In this document: piece after piece, positions 28,618 to 38,068 of the stretch
How the letters are laid out: each line of letters opens with the position of its first letter
Numbering within the stretch: position 1 is the first letter of the stretch
Origin: Silanimonas sp.
GTDB taxonomy: Bacteria > Pseudomonadota > Gammaproteobacteria > Xanthomonadales > Xanthomonadaceae
Direction: 5' to 3'
NCBI GenBank assembly: GCA_026005095.1
Contig: BPKK01000011.1
Coordinates: 18,452-82,451, forward strand
DNA: 64,000 nucleotides
Program-made: the position numbers and the translations under genes
Notes under the pieces: model-generated
The model's database searches: none
What the model was told of the DNA's origin: nothing
Seen by the model: the letters and a program-made list of their open reading frames with translations, nothing else

Positions 28618-30834
28618 CTATCGGTTCCATTCCAACGACAGCTGGACGGCGCGTCCCGGCTGCGGCAGCAGCGAGCTGTAGAAGCCGGCGCTACCGATCC
28701 ACTGTCCATTGGGGCCGAAGCGTCCAGGCTCGATGCCGGCGGAGGCCTCGTTGAGGCCCGGGTGGGCGTAGCGCCGATCGGTGAGGTTGTTGATGCCCAG
28801 GGCGAGCACGAGGCCCTGCCGCGGCAGGGCCTGCCAGCGCAGGTTGAGATCGGCCACGGCATAGGCAGGCAGCCGGCCGATGGGATTGCTGGCGACGGTG
28901 TTGCGCGCTGCCATCCAGCGGCCGCGCAGGGTGGCTGTCCAGCGCGGGCCGGGTTGCCAGGTCCAGCCGGCATAGAGCTTGTGTTCCGCCGCATCGCCTA
29001 CCGGCCGGCGGCGCATGCCGCTGCCCTCGTCGCGCTGTTCTTCGGCATCGATCCAACTGGCGAAGGCCCAGGCCTCGTGGCGGCCATCCGCCCAGCGTGC
29101 CCGGAGACCGAGGTCGATTCCCTGTACATCGCGGCGTCCGAGGTTGGTCGCGCCCCCGGCCCGGGTGACGATGTCGTTGTGCGTCGCCAACCGCCAGGCT
29201 GAGATCCAGGCTCCGGTCTGCCTTCCCTGCCACCCCAGGTGCAGTTCCCGCGTGGCCCCGCTCTCTGGTTTCAGTTCAGGATCGCTGCCACTGCCTTGCC
29301 ACCCGCCGTACAGCTCGCGCGGGGCGGGTTCATTGAACGATTCGCCATACAGCAGCTTGAGCGTCCACGGCCCCCAGTTGCCGGAGTAGCCCCCGCGCAG
29401 GGTGGTGGCCGGACCAATGGCGCTGAAGTCGTCATGCCGCAGGCCGAGGGTCAGCACATGGCGGTCGCCCTTGCCGAAAAGCCCGTCCCACTGCCGCCGT
29501 AGCTGGGCGTAGGCGCTCCATTGCCGGGTGCGGATGCGGTTGCCGGGCAGGGTGTCGAAGCCGGCGCGGGGCGGGAAGGGATAGGCATCGAGCGAGTCGA
29601 GTTCCTCCGGGAAAACCGACGGCCCGTAGTTCGTACGGTAGGCCTTCTGCAGGTCTTTGTGCTCCCGGCGCAGGCCGGCCACCAGCGACAGGCCGGGCGC
29701 GATCGCCAGCTCGCCGTCATGCGAGAGCGCGAGGCTGCGGTTTTCCGAGCCCCAGTAGCTGAAATCCACCACCCGGCGCAGGCTGCCATCCGGCTGCAGG
29801 GCCGGATATCCCTCGACGAAGTAGGAGCCGTCGGCCACGCCGCTCTCGCGCCAGCGCAGATGGGTCTCGCCGTGCCAGCGCCCCAGGACGAGTTCATGAG
29901 CGATCCCGAGCACGCGGTCCGGCTCGCGCCACACCGCATCGTTCTGCACGGCATCGCCGGCGTAGGCATTGCCATAGCCGCTCGACAGGGTGAAGGCCTG
30001 GGCATAGGCGCTCCAGGTGCGCCAGCGCCAGCGCAGATCGAGGCCCTGATGGCGGTGCTGCGAGGCATAGCGCCCGCCGAAGCGGCCGTCGGCGAAGGCG
30101 CCCCAGAGCCGGCGGTCGGCGTAGTAGGCCTCCGAGAAGGGCGCGAGCCCGCCCCGTGCTCCGTCATCGATGCGGCCCTCGTCCTGGCGCAGGGCCAGGG
30201 AGAGACGGTGTTCTTCCCAGCCCCAGGCGAGGTGCAGGTCGATGACGCGGCGGCCGAAGCTGCCGGCGCCGATCCGGCCGGAAAACGCGCGATCCACCCC
30301 GGCACCGGACGCGGTGACGATGTTCACCACGCCGACGAAGGCGTTCGCGCCGTAGATCACTGCCGAAGGACCATAGACCACCTCGACGCGCTCCACCTGC
30401 GCCATCGGCAGGGCGGCGATGATCTCGTCTTGGTTGAAGTAGAGATGGTTGAGCGGCTGGCCGTCGAGCAGCAGCAGGTAGGGCACCGACATGGTCCGGC
30501 GCAGGCCGCGCCACTGGTTGCGCAGCCAGGAATCGCCATAGGCGCGCGCGAGGTCCATGCCCGGGAGATCGTCATAGACCTCCGACAGGTCGCGGTAGCC
30601 GCGCAATGCCAGGTCTTGCCGGGTAAGCACGAGGATCGTGGCTGGCGCATCCCGCGCCCGCTCGGCCTGACGCGAGGGCGCGACGACCACGAGGTCCACC
30701 AAGTCTTCCAGCTCGAGCTCGAGCAAGTCACGCTCTGTGCGTATTTGCTGGGCGATTGCCGGCCTTGGCCCGAGGCAGGCGAGCAGGCAGAGCAGTGACA
30801 TCCAGCGCACGGATCGGGCAGGCATGGCGGCCAT
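28618..30834 (-). CDS. TonB-dependent outer-membrane receptor
   Basis: The product has 738 residues when started at the ATG at 30834 (30825 is an alternative). A signal peptide ends at AIAQQ. The probable TonB box and plug follow: DLVDLVVVAPSRQAER, then RDAPATILVLTRQDLALRGYRDL and the VYGPSAVIYGANAFVGVVNIV stretch. The rest is a 22-strand-type barrel rich in aromatic and charged repeats, ending LSLEWNR. The ligand is unknown. It is divergent from a response regulator gene (166 bases between). The frame upstream of 30834 overlaps that gap and is rejected. Confidence 0.9.
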   Translation of the reverse strand: MAAMPARSVRWMSLLCLLACLGPRPAIAQQIRTERDLLELELEDLVDLVVVAPSRQAERARDAPATILVLTRQDLALRGYRDLSEVYDDLPGMDLARAYGDSWLRNQWRGLRRTMSVPYLLLLDGQPLNHLYFNQDEIIAALPMAQVERVEVVYGPSAVIYGANAFVGVVNIVTASGAGVDRAFSGRIGAGSFGRRVIDLHLAWGWEEHRLSLALRQDEGRIDDGARGGLAPFSEAYYADRRLWGAFADGRFGGRYASQHRHQGLDLRWRWRTWSAYAQAFTLSSGYGNAYAGDAVQNDAVWREPDRVLGIAHELVLGRWHGETHLRWRESGVADGSYFVEGYPALQPDGSLRRVVDFSYWGSENRSLALSHDGELAIAPGLSLVAGLRREHKDLQKAYRTNYGPSVFPEELDSLDAYPFPPRAGFDTLPGNRIRTRQWSAYAQLRRQWDGLFGKGDRHVLTLGLRHDDFSAIGPATTLRGGYSGNWGPWTLKLLYGESFNEPAPRELYGGWQGSGSDPELKPESGATRELHLGWQGRQTGAWISAWRLATHNDIVTRAGGATNLGRRDVQGIDLGLRARWADGRHEAWAFASWIDAEEQRDEGSGMRRRPVGDAAEHKLYAGWTWQPGPRWTATLRGRWMAARNTVASNPIGRLPAYAVADLNLRWQALPRQGLVLALGINNLTDRRYAHPGLNEASAGIEPGRFGPNGQWIGSAGFYSSLLPQPGRAVQLSLEWNR

Positions 30835-31000
30835 CGGCGATGGGGCGATGGCAGGGAGCTTACTCCTCCCGACGGGGCCCGGGAGGCTTGAAGTGCGGTG
30901 AATTCCTACAGGCGTCGAAGCATCCACCCTTGCCGCTGCCGCGCTGCCGCTCCTAGTCTGTGCCTTCCCCACCCAACCCCCCGTGGACGGAGGAGTTCCC

Positions 31001-31645
31001 ATGATCAAGGTGTTCCTGCTGGACGACCATGCGCTGGTGAGGACGGGTTACCGCCTGATCCTCGAGCGCGAAACCGACATGGTGGTGGTAGGCGAGGCCG
31101 AGGACGGCGAGGCCGGCCTGCCGCTGATCCGGCAGCTGAAGCCTCATGTGGTGCTTTGCGATCTGCACTTGCCCGGGGTGAGTGGGCTCGAGATCACCGA
31201 GCGCCTTGCCAAGGTGGAGGGCGGGCCGAAAGTGGTGATCTGCTCAGTGCAGCAGGACGGCCCGATGCCGCGCCGGCTGATGGCGGCCGGTGCCTATGCC
31301 TATGTCGGCAAGGGCTGCGATGCGGCTGAACTGCTGAGGGCGATCCGCGAGGCGGCGCGTGGCAAGCGTTACCTCGCCAGCGAGGTGGCGCAGCACATGG
31401 CGCTGGCCGGCGCACAGGGCGAATCGCCCTTCGAGGCCCTGTCCCCGCGTGAAATGGAAGTGGCCAAGCTGCTTTGCCAGGGCCTCAAACTCGAGGAGAT
31501 CGGGCGGCGGTTGCACCTGAGTGGCAAGACCGTGGCCACCCACAAGTACCGCTTGCTCGACAAGCTGGCGATCAAGGACACGGTGTCGCTGGCGCGGCTT
31601 GCGACCCAGTACGGGGTGCACGACGCCAATCTCGCTCCGCCCTGA
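31001..31645 (+). CDS. NarL/GacA-type response regulator
   Basis: A two-component regulator of 214 residues. The receiver has the acidic pair Asp8-Asp9, the phosphoacceptor Asp54 (VVLCDLHLPG) and Lys104. The LuxR helix-turn-helix is C-terminal (LSPREMEVAKLLCQGLKLEE...THKYRLLDKL). It most resembles GacA/UvrY. An AGGAG precedes the ATG by six bases. No sensor kinase gene is adjacent, so its partner is elsewhere. It is divergent from the TonB receptor, a possible but unproved target. Confidence 0.92.
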   Translation: MIKVFLLDDHALVRTGYRLILERETDMVVVGEAEDGEAGLPLIRQLKPHVVLCDLHLPGVSGLEITERLAKVEGGPKVVICSVQQDGPMPRRLMAAGAYAYVGKGCDAAELLRAIREAARGKRYLASEVAQHMALAGAQGESPFEALSPREMEVAKLLCQGLKLEEIGRRLHLSGKTVATHKYRLLDKLAIKDTVSLARLATQYGVHDANLAPP

Positions 31646-31647
31646 GT

Positions 31648-32073
31648 TCAAGCCCCGCGCAGGCGGTGGGCATCGTTGCGGCGCTGGGCCAGGGTGCGCA
31701 GCACCCGGGCCATGGCGTCGCCGATACGGTCGTGGGTTTCGCGTGGCGGGCGCAGGCCGAGCGCCCGCTCGAGGTCGGCGTAGTTGGCATCGCGGGGCAA
31801 GGCGTTCAGTGCATCGATGATGCGGTTCACCGCCGCGACCGTGGGGGCGAGCTCGGCCACGCTGCGGTTGGCCAGCGCAAGACTGCCGCCAAGGGCCTTC
31901 AGCAGGATCGGAAAGGCCGGCTGCGGAGGCGGGGGCAGGCCCTCGGGATCGAGCCGCAGGGCCAAGGTGTTCACCCGCCGCTCGGCGACATGCCAGCCGC
32001 TGCGGTTGGCGATGCGGCCGCGGGCCGAGATGTCGGTGGCTTCGATGCGCGGGATCGGGTCGATCGCGTCCAT
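31648..32073 (-). CDS. Unrecognised 141-residue protein
   Basis: I do not recognise a family. The codons use mostly G or C in third position like neighbouring genes, so it is very likely coding. The sequence is a soluble, helix-rich protein with a proline-rich middle (EGLPPPPQPAFP), and ends with DRIGDAMARVLRTLAQRRNDAH. Its stop is two bases from the response regulator stop. A TTGACA direct repeat lies 13 bases upstream of its ATG, and 90 bases separate it from the upstream DUF3999 gene. Confidence 0.65.
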   Translation of the reverse strand: MDAIDPIPRIEATDISARGRIANRSGWHVAERRVNTLALRLDPEGLPPPPQPAFPILLKALGGSLALANRSVAELAPTVAAVNRIIDALNALPRDANYADLERALGLRPPRETHDRIGDAMARVLRTLAQRRNDAHRLRGA

Positions 32074-32086
32074 GGACCTGGCGGGA

Positions 32087-32102
32087 TGTCAAAACATGTC
32101 AA
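32087..32102 (-). promoter_or_regulatory. TTGACA-N4-TTGACA direct repeat
   Basis: Read on the minus strand, two TTGACA units begin 10 bases apart, 13 bases before the ATG of the small gene. They are too close to serve as -35 elements for that start, which favours an operator or a mis-set start. The arrangement matches 4324-4339. Confidence 0.3.
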
Positions 32103-32163
32103 TTCGTGGAGTCTGGCACGTCTTGCCGCCGGGAAGGTGAACGTTACGACTGCAACCACCGCC

Positions 32164-33546
32164 TCAGGACGGCGGCTGCCGCAGCACCCGCCAGCTGGCA
32201 CCCGCCACTGCCACGGCGCCCAGCACCAGCACGGCCCATAGCACCCAGCGCCCGCCGGTGTCGGGTGCCGGTGGCGCCAGGGCAGCGCTGCCCCCGGCTT
32301 CCACGCCGGGCCCGAGGCGGGCGAGCGGCGGTTCCCAGCCCGGCGCCTGGGCGGCCTTGAGCATGGCCAGCGCCTCTTCCGTGCCCTCGAAACGGCTGCG
32401 CTCGCTGCCCGAGCCGGCCAGCAGACGGTAGGGCGGCGCCCCCGAGGCCAGCACCAGCAGGCGTTCCGGGTGGTACCAGAGGCCGAGCCGCGGCGCGCGG
32501 GCCGGGGCATCGAAGACCAGGGTGAGCGGCCCTTCGCCCCCCAGCATGGCCGGGAAGGGCCCGGAGTACAGCGGCCTGCCCTCGAGCTCGAGCCGCCACG
32601 CACTTCCTTGCAGCAGCGGATAGGCCTGCGCTCCCTCCCCCTGTTCGAGGCGGAAGCCATTGACGGCATTGCGCTCCTCGAGGCGTGGTTCGACGGCGAC
32701 CACGGGCAGCGGGCCTGGCGCCGGATACTGCAGGCGGCGGCCATCCTCGGAACTCGCCATGGCATCGAGCAGGTGCAGGCGGCGCGGTGGGCTGGCTGGG
32801 TCGCGCCGCAGGGCGTGCAGGCTCTCGACCGGGGGCAGGGCGGCACCCCCGAGGGGCTGCAGGGCCAGATGCCGGTAGCGGCTGTGCGGGAGGGACACCT
32901 CGAGGCGCTGGATACGCCCTTCCCCCTGCCCAACCCGGAGCAGGGGCGCGGCGGGCTCGAGAGGCTGCCAGCGCACGAGATCGTCCGAACCGTGTACGGC
33001 GAGGCTCAGGCGGAAGTCTCCGGCCGACTCGGGCACCGAGAACACCAGGGCATCGATACCGCCCCGGCCAGTCTCGCCGGCATCCACCAGCCACTGCATC
33101 GCCGGAGCGGGCGGGGCAGCATCGATCCTGACGTCCACCGAGCGGCCGCCGTCATCGCGAACCTGGACCGCCAGCCGGTCCCCGGGGGGCGCCGTGCCGG
33201 AGGAGGCCAGCGCCTGCGGCAGGGGCAAGGTGAAGCGCTGTGCTTCGGACGGTACCGGCGGCGGGCTGCCGAGGCTGATGGCAAGGCGCCGGCCGGTGGC
33301 ATCGACCACCGCAAGATCGCTACGGTCGGGGCGGGTCAGGGTGGCGTACACCTCGGGGGTGAGCTCGATGGCGAACACCGGGGTCTCGCCTACGCCTTCC
33401 ACCGGGAAAGCGCGGGCGAAGCGCTGGCCGTCCTCGGCATTGAGGCCACCGGCAGCCAGCAGCAGGAGCGGCAGCCACCGGCAAGGAGCGGAGGCCGGAT
33501 GCGGCGGGCGGCAAGAGGAAAACGCGGCAAGACGTGGGGGAATCAT
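32164..33546 (-). CDS. DUF3999 family protein
   Basis: The product has 460 residues. A signal peptide or first membrane helix lies at the N-terminus (CRWLPLLLLAAGGL), a large beta-rich exported region follows, and a single C-terminal helix ends the protein (WVLWAVLVLGAVAVAGASW). DUF3999 genes are typically paired with DUF2339 genes, as here. Its ATG overlaps the upstream stop by four bases. The frame remains open far upstream to 36579, but that part is a shadow of the DUF2339 gene. Function is unknown; a cell-envelope role is inferred from topology. Confidence 0.85.
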   Translation of the reverse strand: MIPPRLAAFSSCRPPHPASAPCRWLPLLLLAAGGLNAEDGQRFARAFPVEGVGETPVFAIELTPEVYATLTRPDRSDLAVVDATGRRLAISLGSPPPVPSEAQRFTLPLPQALASSGTAPPGDRLAVQVRDDGGRSVDVRIDAAPPAPAMQWLVDAGETGRGGIDALVFSVPESAGDFRLSLAVHGSDDLVRWQPLEPAAPLLRVGQGEGRIQRLEVSLPHSRYRHLALQPLGGAALPPVESLHALRRDPASPPRRLHLLDAMASSEDGRRLQYPAPGPLPVVAVEPRLEERNAVNGFRLEQGEGAQAYPLLQGSAWRLELEGRPLYSGPFPAMLGGEGPLTLVFDAPARAPRLGLWYHPERLLVLASGAPPYRLLAGSGSERSRFEGTEEALAMLKAAQAPGWEPPLARLGPGVEAGGSAALAPPAPDTGGRWVLWAVLVLGAVAVAGASWRVLRQPPS

Positions 33547-36290
33547 GGGGTATCCGTTGTAGGGGACGGGGCGTGCCGGGGCGGGCGCGGGGCGAGCCGC
33601 CCGACGAGCACCAGCAGGCCGCCGACGGCGAGGAACGACACGATGCCCATCAGATCGCCGAGGTGCTGGCGGTCGATGGTTACGAGCTTCAGCAGCACGA
33701 GGCCAAGCAGCAGGGCCCCGGCCGTCCACAGCGGCCGGCTGCCGCGGCGTGAGCCCAGTACCCAGCAGGCCACGCCGGCCAGGGCCCACACCACCGAAAG
33801 CGCGGTCTGCACCTGCGGCCAGCGCAGTACCGACGGCCAGTGATAGGCCCAGGGCATGGCGTCGGGCGACAGCGCGTGCCAAGTGCCGCGCAGGGCGGCC
33901 ATCGAGAGGAACACGAATGCCGCGCTGCCCAGCAGCAGGGGGCCGGCCTGCCGGAGCGGGCTGCCCGGCCTGGCCCGTCGCAGGGCCGCCAGCAGCCCCA
34001 ACAGGCCGGCGAGATGGAACAATTCCAGCGGATTGAGCAGGGGCAGCCAGGGCAGTGGCGCTGCCGAGCCGGCAAGGCCCTGCGTGACCCACCAGACGGT
34101 GCCGAGCAGCAGGCCGGCGAGCCAGAGGGCGAGAGGGCGGTAGCGCATGGCCGGGTCGGCCACCGGCCAGGTGGCCCGGGCTGGATGGGTGGCGAGCAGC
34201 GCGGTGAGCGCCATCAGCGGCAGCCAGGGCAGCACCCAGTGCCAGCCTTCCCCCAATGGCTCGGGATTCAGGGCCTGCAGGCCTTCGCGAATGGCGAGCC
34301 CGAGGGCGAGGACGAGGGCGGCGAGACCGGCCAGATGGGTGAGCGCGAGGCGGCGCGGGGTCTGGCGCAGCCCGGGCAGGGCGAGCAGCAGGCCGGAGGC
34401 GAACACCGGCAGAACGAAGCCCGCCGGACTGCGCCACCAGCCGGGTTGCAAAGAGAAGGCGAGGCCGAGGGCCGGCAGGGCCGTGGGCACGAACAGGGCG
34501 GGCCACCAGGCAGGCCGCTGCCATGGCAGGCGGCGCAGGGCAAGGGCAGCGAGCGCACTGCTGGCGGCGATGAAGCCCAGCCAGAACGCCGCCATGCCCG
34601 CCAGCCGCTCCTCCCAGGTGCCGGTTGCCATGCCGTGTTCCACGCCCAGGGCGGCGAGGTCGAGTCCCAGTAGCGCCCACCAACCCAGGGCTGCAACCGT
34701 GAGCAGTCCCCCGGTGAGGCCCCGGCTCGATCCCCGCTGGCAGTCGAGCAGGCGGGCACAGGCAGCCGCGGCGAGGGCCAGCAGGGCGAGCGGCAGGCTG
34801 GGCCGGGCATCGCCCCCCGGCCCAAACCAGTTCCAGGGATCGCTGGCGAGGAAGGCCAGACCGGCGAGACCTTGCAGCAGTACGCCCCCCACCCGCGGCC
34901 AGCGGCGCTGCTGCACCTGGCCCAGCCAGAGCAGGGCCACGCCCTGCAGAGCCCAGGTCACCGCCGTCCATTGGGCCGACAAGGCCAGCGGAACGGCGAG
35001 CGTGGCGAAGGCAAGGCCCAGGGCGGCCGCGCCCTGGCCCAGTACCCTGAGAGCCGGCCGGTGGTGGGCGAGCCAGGCCACTGCGGCATAGACGAGGCCG
35101 ACGCCGAGCGCCGAGAAAGCCAGTGGCAGCCGCTCGCCCTCGAGCAGGGCCACCTGCATCGGGAAGGCCAGCAGCGGTGTGCCGAAGAGCAGGGTGGCGT
35201 CGACTTTGCCTGGCTCCCGGCCACGCAGGGCGTAGAGCACCGGGATGGCGACGTAGAGCAGGAAGAAGCCGACGAGGAAGGGCTCGGTGCTGGCGAACAG
35301 CGCTGGCCGGAAGTGACGCGCGCCCCAGACCGCGCCGATGCCGAAGGTGAAGGCGAAGCCCAGCAGGTTCAGGGCACGCCAGGGCCGGACCCAGGCAAGC
35401 CCGAAGACGGCGAGGTTGAGCACGGCGTACCAAGTGAACAGGGCCACATGGCTGCCGGTGCCGGTGGAGAGCAACACCGGGGCGAGGTAGCCGCCCAGAA
35501 GGCCGATGGCAGCCAGCCAGACCGTGTTCTGGCGCAGGGCAAGCACGGCTGCCCCGGCCACCAGCGCGACCACCAGCGCGAAGGCCACCGGGGCGGGCAG
35601 TAGCCCGGGCACACGGAAGGCCGCGAATACCGTGAGTAGCAGTACGGCGATGCCGCCGCCCTGCAGGCTGAGGCCGAAGGCCGGGCGATGCCCTGCCTGC
35701 CGCAGGCCATAGACGAGCAGGGCGAGCCCGGCCGCGGCCACGCCGGCATAGCGAAGGGCCACCGGCACCTCGAGCCAGCCGCTGCTGGCGGCATAGCGCA
35801 GCAGGGCGCCGATGCCGAACAGCGACACCACCAGGCCGAGTTTCACCGGCACATTGCCTTCGAACAGGAAGCGGCGCAGCGTGCCGAGAGCCGTCTCCAG
35901 CGGCGAGGGCGCTGCGGCCGCGGCGGCGGCGGGGGCTTGCGGGGCGCCCGGGCCGGCGTGGCCGGGAACCGCCGCGCGGCTCGCCGGGGCGGGAGCGGCA
36001 GGGGGCAGGTCGGGCAGCGGGGGCGGTGTTGTGGGGGCCGGTGAGGGGGAAGCGGTCGGACCGACCGGGGCGGGAGTGGCATCTGCCACTGGCGCGGCTC
36101 GTGCCGCGTTGGAAGGCGCAGGCCGTGCCTCGAGGGCCGCGAGGCGCTGTGCGAGCCGGCGCTGCGAGGCGACCAGGGCGGCTAGCGTCGCGCCGGTGAT
36201 GGCGCCGAACAGGGCGCGCGATTCCGTGGCGAGGAACGCACCGGCGATGGCCGCGACGATGGCCGTGACCATCGCAAGGGGGAAGGGCAT
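33543..36290 (-). CDS. DUF2339 polytopic membrane protein
   Basis: The product has 915 residues with an N-terminal helix, an Ala/Pro-rich linker (residues about 55-130) and then more than twenty hydrophobic helices. The segment FLFEGNVPVKLGLVVSLFGI followed by GALLRYAA is the family hallmark. The function of DUF2339 proteins is not established. It is coupled by ATGA overlap to the DUF3999 gene. Upstream is a tRNA-Pro gene with its own terminator, so this pair must have its own promoter in the 130-base gap. Confidence 0.9.
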   Translation of the reverse strand: MPFPLAMVTAIVAAIAGAFLATESRALFGAITGATLAALVASQRRLAQRLAALEARPAPSNAARAAPVADATPAPVGPTASPSPAPTTPPPLPDLPPAAPAPASRAAVPGHAGPGAPQAPAAAAAAAPSPLETALGTLRRFLFEGNVPVKLGLVVSLFGIGALLRYAASSGWLEVPVALRYAGVAAAGLALLVYGLRQAGHRPAFGLSLQGGGIAVLLLTVFAAFRVPGLLPAPVAFALVVALVAGAAVLALRQNTVWLAAIGLLGGYLAPVLLSTGTGSHVALFTWYAVLNLAVFGLAWVRPWRALNLLGFAFTFGIGAVWGARHFRPALFASTEPFLVGFFLLYVAIPVLYALRGREPGKVDATLLFGTPLLAFPMQVALLEGERLPLAFSALGVGLVYAAVAWLAHHRPALRVLGQGAAALGLAFATLAVPLALSAQWTAVTWALQGVALLWLGQVQQRRWPRVGGVLLQGLAGLAFLASDPWNWFGPGGDARPSLPLALLALAAAACARLLDCQRGSSRGLTGGLLTVAALGWWALLGLDLAALGVEHGMATGTWEERLAGMAAFWLGFIAASSALAALALRRLPWQRPAWWPALFVPTALPALGLAFSLQPGWWRSPAGFVLPVFASGLLLALPGLRQTPRRLALTHLAGLAALVLALGLAIREGLQALNPEPLGEGWHWVLPWLPLMALTALLATHPARATWPVADPAMRYRPLALWLAGLLLGTVWWVTQGLAGSAAPLPWLPLLNPLELFHLAGLLGLLAALRRARPGSPLRQAGPLLLGSAAFVFLSMAALRGTWHALSPDAMPWAYHWPSVLRWPQVQTALSVVWALAGVACWVLGSRRGSRPLWTAGALLLGLVLLKLVTIDRQHLGDLMGIVSFLAVGGLLVLVGRLAPRPPRHAPSPTTDTP

Positions 36291-36420
36291 GGGACGTCCG
36301 GTCCTCAGGGGGAGGCTCCATCATCACGATGCCCGCCTGCCCGTCAATCGGGGGAACTGCCCGAAGCCGTTTCCGGGCGCTGGAATCCGGTGGTCGTGTG
36401 GCCGGTGCGCCATGAACGAC

Positions 36421-36445
36421 GAAGGCCCGCCATGGGCGGGCCTTC
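36421..36445 (-). terminator. Terminator downstream of tRNA-Pro
   Basis: A perfect 11-bp stem (GAAGGCCCGCC / GGCGGGCCTTC) with a 3-base loop lies 15 bases past the tRNA 3' end. On the minus strand it is followed by GTCGTT. Confidence 0.75.
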
Positions 36446-36460
36446 GCGAAACGCATCGGA

Positions 36461-36537
36461 TGGTCGGGGAGACAGGATTTGAACCTGCGACTTCTACGTC
36501 CCGAACGTAGCGCTCTACCAGGCTGAGCTACACCCCG
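36461..36537 (-). tRNA. tRNA-Pro (anticodon CGG)
   Basis: The 77-base gene folds as a cloverleaf with T-loop TTCAAAT, anticodon stem CTACG/CGTAG around loop TTCGGGA and encoded CCA (36461-36463 on the plus strand as TGG). The anticodon CGG (36501-36503) reads CCG proline codons. One acceptor position (6 with 67) appears as U-U, a small oddity. It is divergent from hisS. Confidence 0.95.
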
Positions 36538-36550
36538 ACGGGAGCCGCAT

Positions 36551-36579
36551 ATCCTAGTGCCGAGGGTCAGGCATCGCAA
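36551..36579 (-). promoter_or_regulatory. tRNA-Pro promoter
   Basis: On the minus strand, TTGCGA (36579-36574) and TAGGAT (36556-36551) are separated by 17 bases, with transcription predicted to start a few bases before the tRNA at 36537. The spacing and both hexamers fit a sigma-70 promoter. Confidence 0.5.
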
Positions 36580-36649
36580 GCCCCCGGGGCGGGTTCACGC
36601 ACCGTTACCCGGGGAATGCAGGCCTGCCACGGGCCGGCGGCCGATTTGC

Positions 36650-36655
36650 GACAAT
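36650..36655 (+). promoter_or_regulatory. Candidate -10 of hisS
   Basis: GACAAT with discriminator CGCCGC lies 32 bases before the hisS GTG. It resembles the elements before prfB, serS and tRNA-Ser. No -35 is apparent. Confidence 0.28.
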
Positions 36656-36687
36656 CGCCGCTTTCGTGATTCCCGGAGATCCTGCGC

Positions 36688-38067
36688 GTGATCAAGCCCC
36701 GCACCCCGCCCGGCGTCCTGGAGCTGCTGCCCCGCGACCAGATCGCCTTCCAGCGCGTGCTCGACGTGATCCGCCGCACCTACGAGCGCTTCGGCTTCCT
36801 GCCGGTGGAAACGCCGGTGTTCGAGCTCACCGAGGTGCTGCTGACCAAGAGCGGTGGCGAGACCGAGCGCCAGGTCTATTTCGCCCAGTCCACCGGAGCG
36901 TTGGAAAAGAAGGAGGCGGGCCTGCCGGAGCTCGCCCTGCGCTTCGACCTCACGGTACCGCTGGCGCGCTACGTGGCCGAGCACGAGCACGCGCTCGCCT
37001 TCCCGTTCCGCCGCTACCAGATGCAGCGCGTCTACCGCGGCGAGCGTCAGCAGCGCGGCCGCTTCCGCGAGTTCTACCAGTGCGATATCGACGTGATCGG
37101 TAAGGACGCGCTGTCCGTGCGCCACGACGCCGAGATGCCGGCGGTGATCCACGCCATCTTCTCCGAGCTCGGCATCGGCAAGTTCACCATCCAGATGAAC
37201 AACCGCAAGCTGATGCGCGGCTTCTTCGAGCGCCTCGGGGTAGCCGATGCTGCCCTGCAGATGGCGGTGCTGCGCGAGGTGGACAAGCTCGACAAGCGCG
37301 GTGCGGACTACGTGCGCGATGCGCTGACTGGTGAAGGCTTTGGGCTATCGGCCGAAGCCGTTGCTCAGATTCTCGCCTTCGTGTCCGTGCGCTCGAACGG
37401 TCATGCCGATGCGATGGCGAAGCTCGAGGCGTTGGGCGGCGGCAATGCCACCCTCGAGCAAGGGATCGCCGAGCTGCGCGAGGTGCTGGAGCTGGTGCGG
37501 GCGTTGGGCGTGCCCGAGGCCGATTACGCGCTCAATTTCTCGATCGCCCGCGGCCTCGACTACTACACCGGCACGGTCTACGAGACCACGCTGGATGCGC
37601 ACCCGCAGATCGGCTCGATCTGCTCGGGTGGCCGCTACGACAATCTCGCCAGCCACTACACCAAATCGCATCTGCCCGGCGTAGGCATCTCGATTGGCGT
37701 GACCCGGCTGTTTTGGCAGCTGCGCGAGGCCGGGCTGATCTCCAGCGCCGAGAGCAGCGTCGAATGCCTCGTCGCGCTGATGGATGAGGCTGGCCTGCCG
37801 GCGGCCCTGGCGCTCGGCAACCGCTTGCGCGCCGGCGGCATCAATACCGAGGTGCAGCTCGAGCCAAAGAAGCTTGGCAAGCAGTTCCAGTATGCCGACC
37901 GCGCCGGCATCCGCTTCGTGCTGCTGCAGGGCGAGGACGAACGCGCCCGTGGCACGGTGGCAGTGAAAGACCTGCGCCGCAACGAGCAATTCGAACTGCC
38001 CGAGGGCGAGGTAGTGGCGGCCCTGAAGGTGGAGCTGGCGCAGCAGCGCGTCCTGGCGGGGCGTTGA
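36688..38067 (+). CDS. hisS: Histidyl-tRNA synthetase
   Basis: It charges tRNA-His. The product has 459 residues, longer than the E. coli enzyme (424), and starts with GTG at 36688 (a CCCGGAG lies upstream). Class II motifs include [12 protein letters not shown], the [19 protein letters not shown] motif 2 region, and [13 protein letters not shown]. The histidine-binding motif reads [13 protein letters not shown], the variant known from eukaryotic-like HisRS instead of the E. coli form (VRGLDYYNRTVFE). The stop is one base before the ammonia-lyase ATG, so both are in one operon. Confidence 0.95.
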   Translation: MIKPRTPPGVLELLPRDQIAFQRVLDVIRRTYERFGFLPVETPVFELTEVLLTKSGGETERQVYFAQSTGALEKKEAGLPELALRFDLTVPLARYVAEHEHALAFPFRRYQMQRVYRGERQQRGRFREFYQCDIDVIGKDALSVRHDAEMPAVIHAIFSELGIGKFTIQMNNRKLMRGFFERLGVADAALQMAVLREVDKLDKRGADYVRDALTGEGFGLSAEAVAQILAFVSVRSNGHADAMAKLEALGGGNATLEQGIAELREVLELVRALGVPEADYALNFSIARGLDYYTGTVYETTLDAHPQIGSICSGGRYDNLASHYTKSHLPGVGISIGVTRLFWQLREAGLISSAESSVECLVALMDEAGLPAALALGNRLRAGGINTEVQLEPKKLGKQFQYADRAGIRFVLLQGEDERARGTVAVKDLRRNEQFELPEGEVVAALKVELAQQRVLAGR

Positions 38068-38068
38068 G

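Noticed and set aside
32164..36579. A 1471-codon minus-strand open frame
   Set aside because: Only its last 460 codons (from 33546) are real (DUF3999). The rest is an alternate frame of the DUF2339 gene and is rich in Arg, Pro, Ala and Gly.
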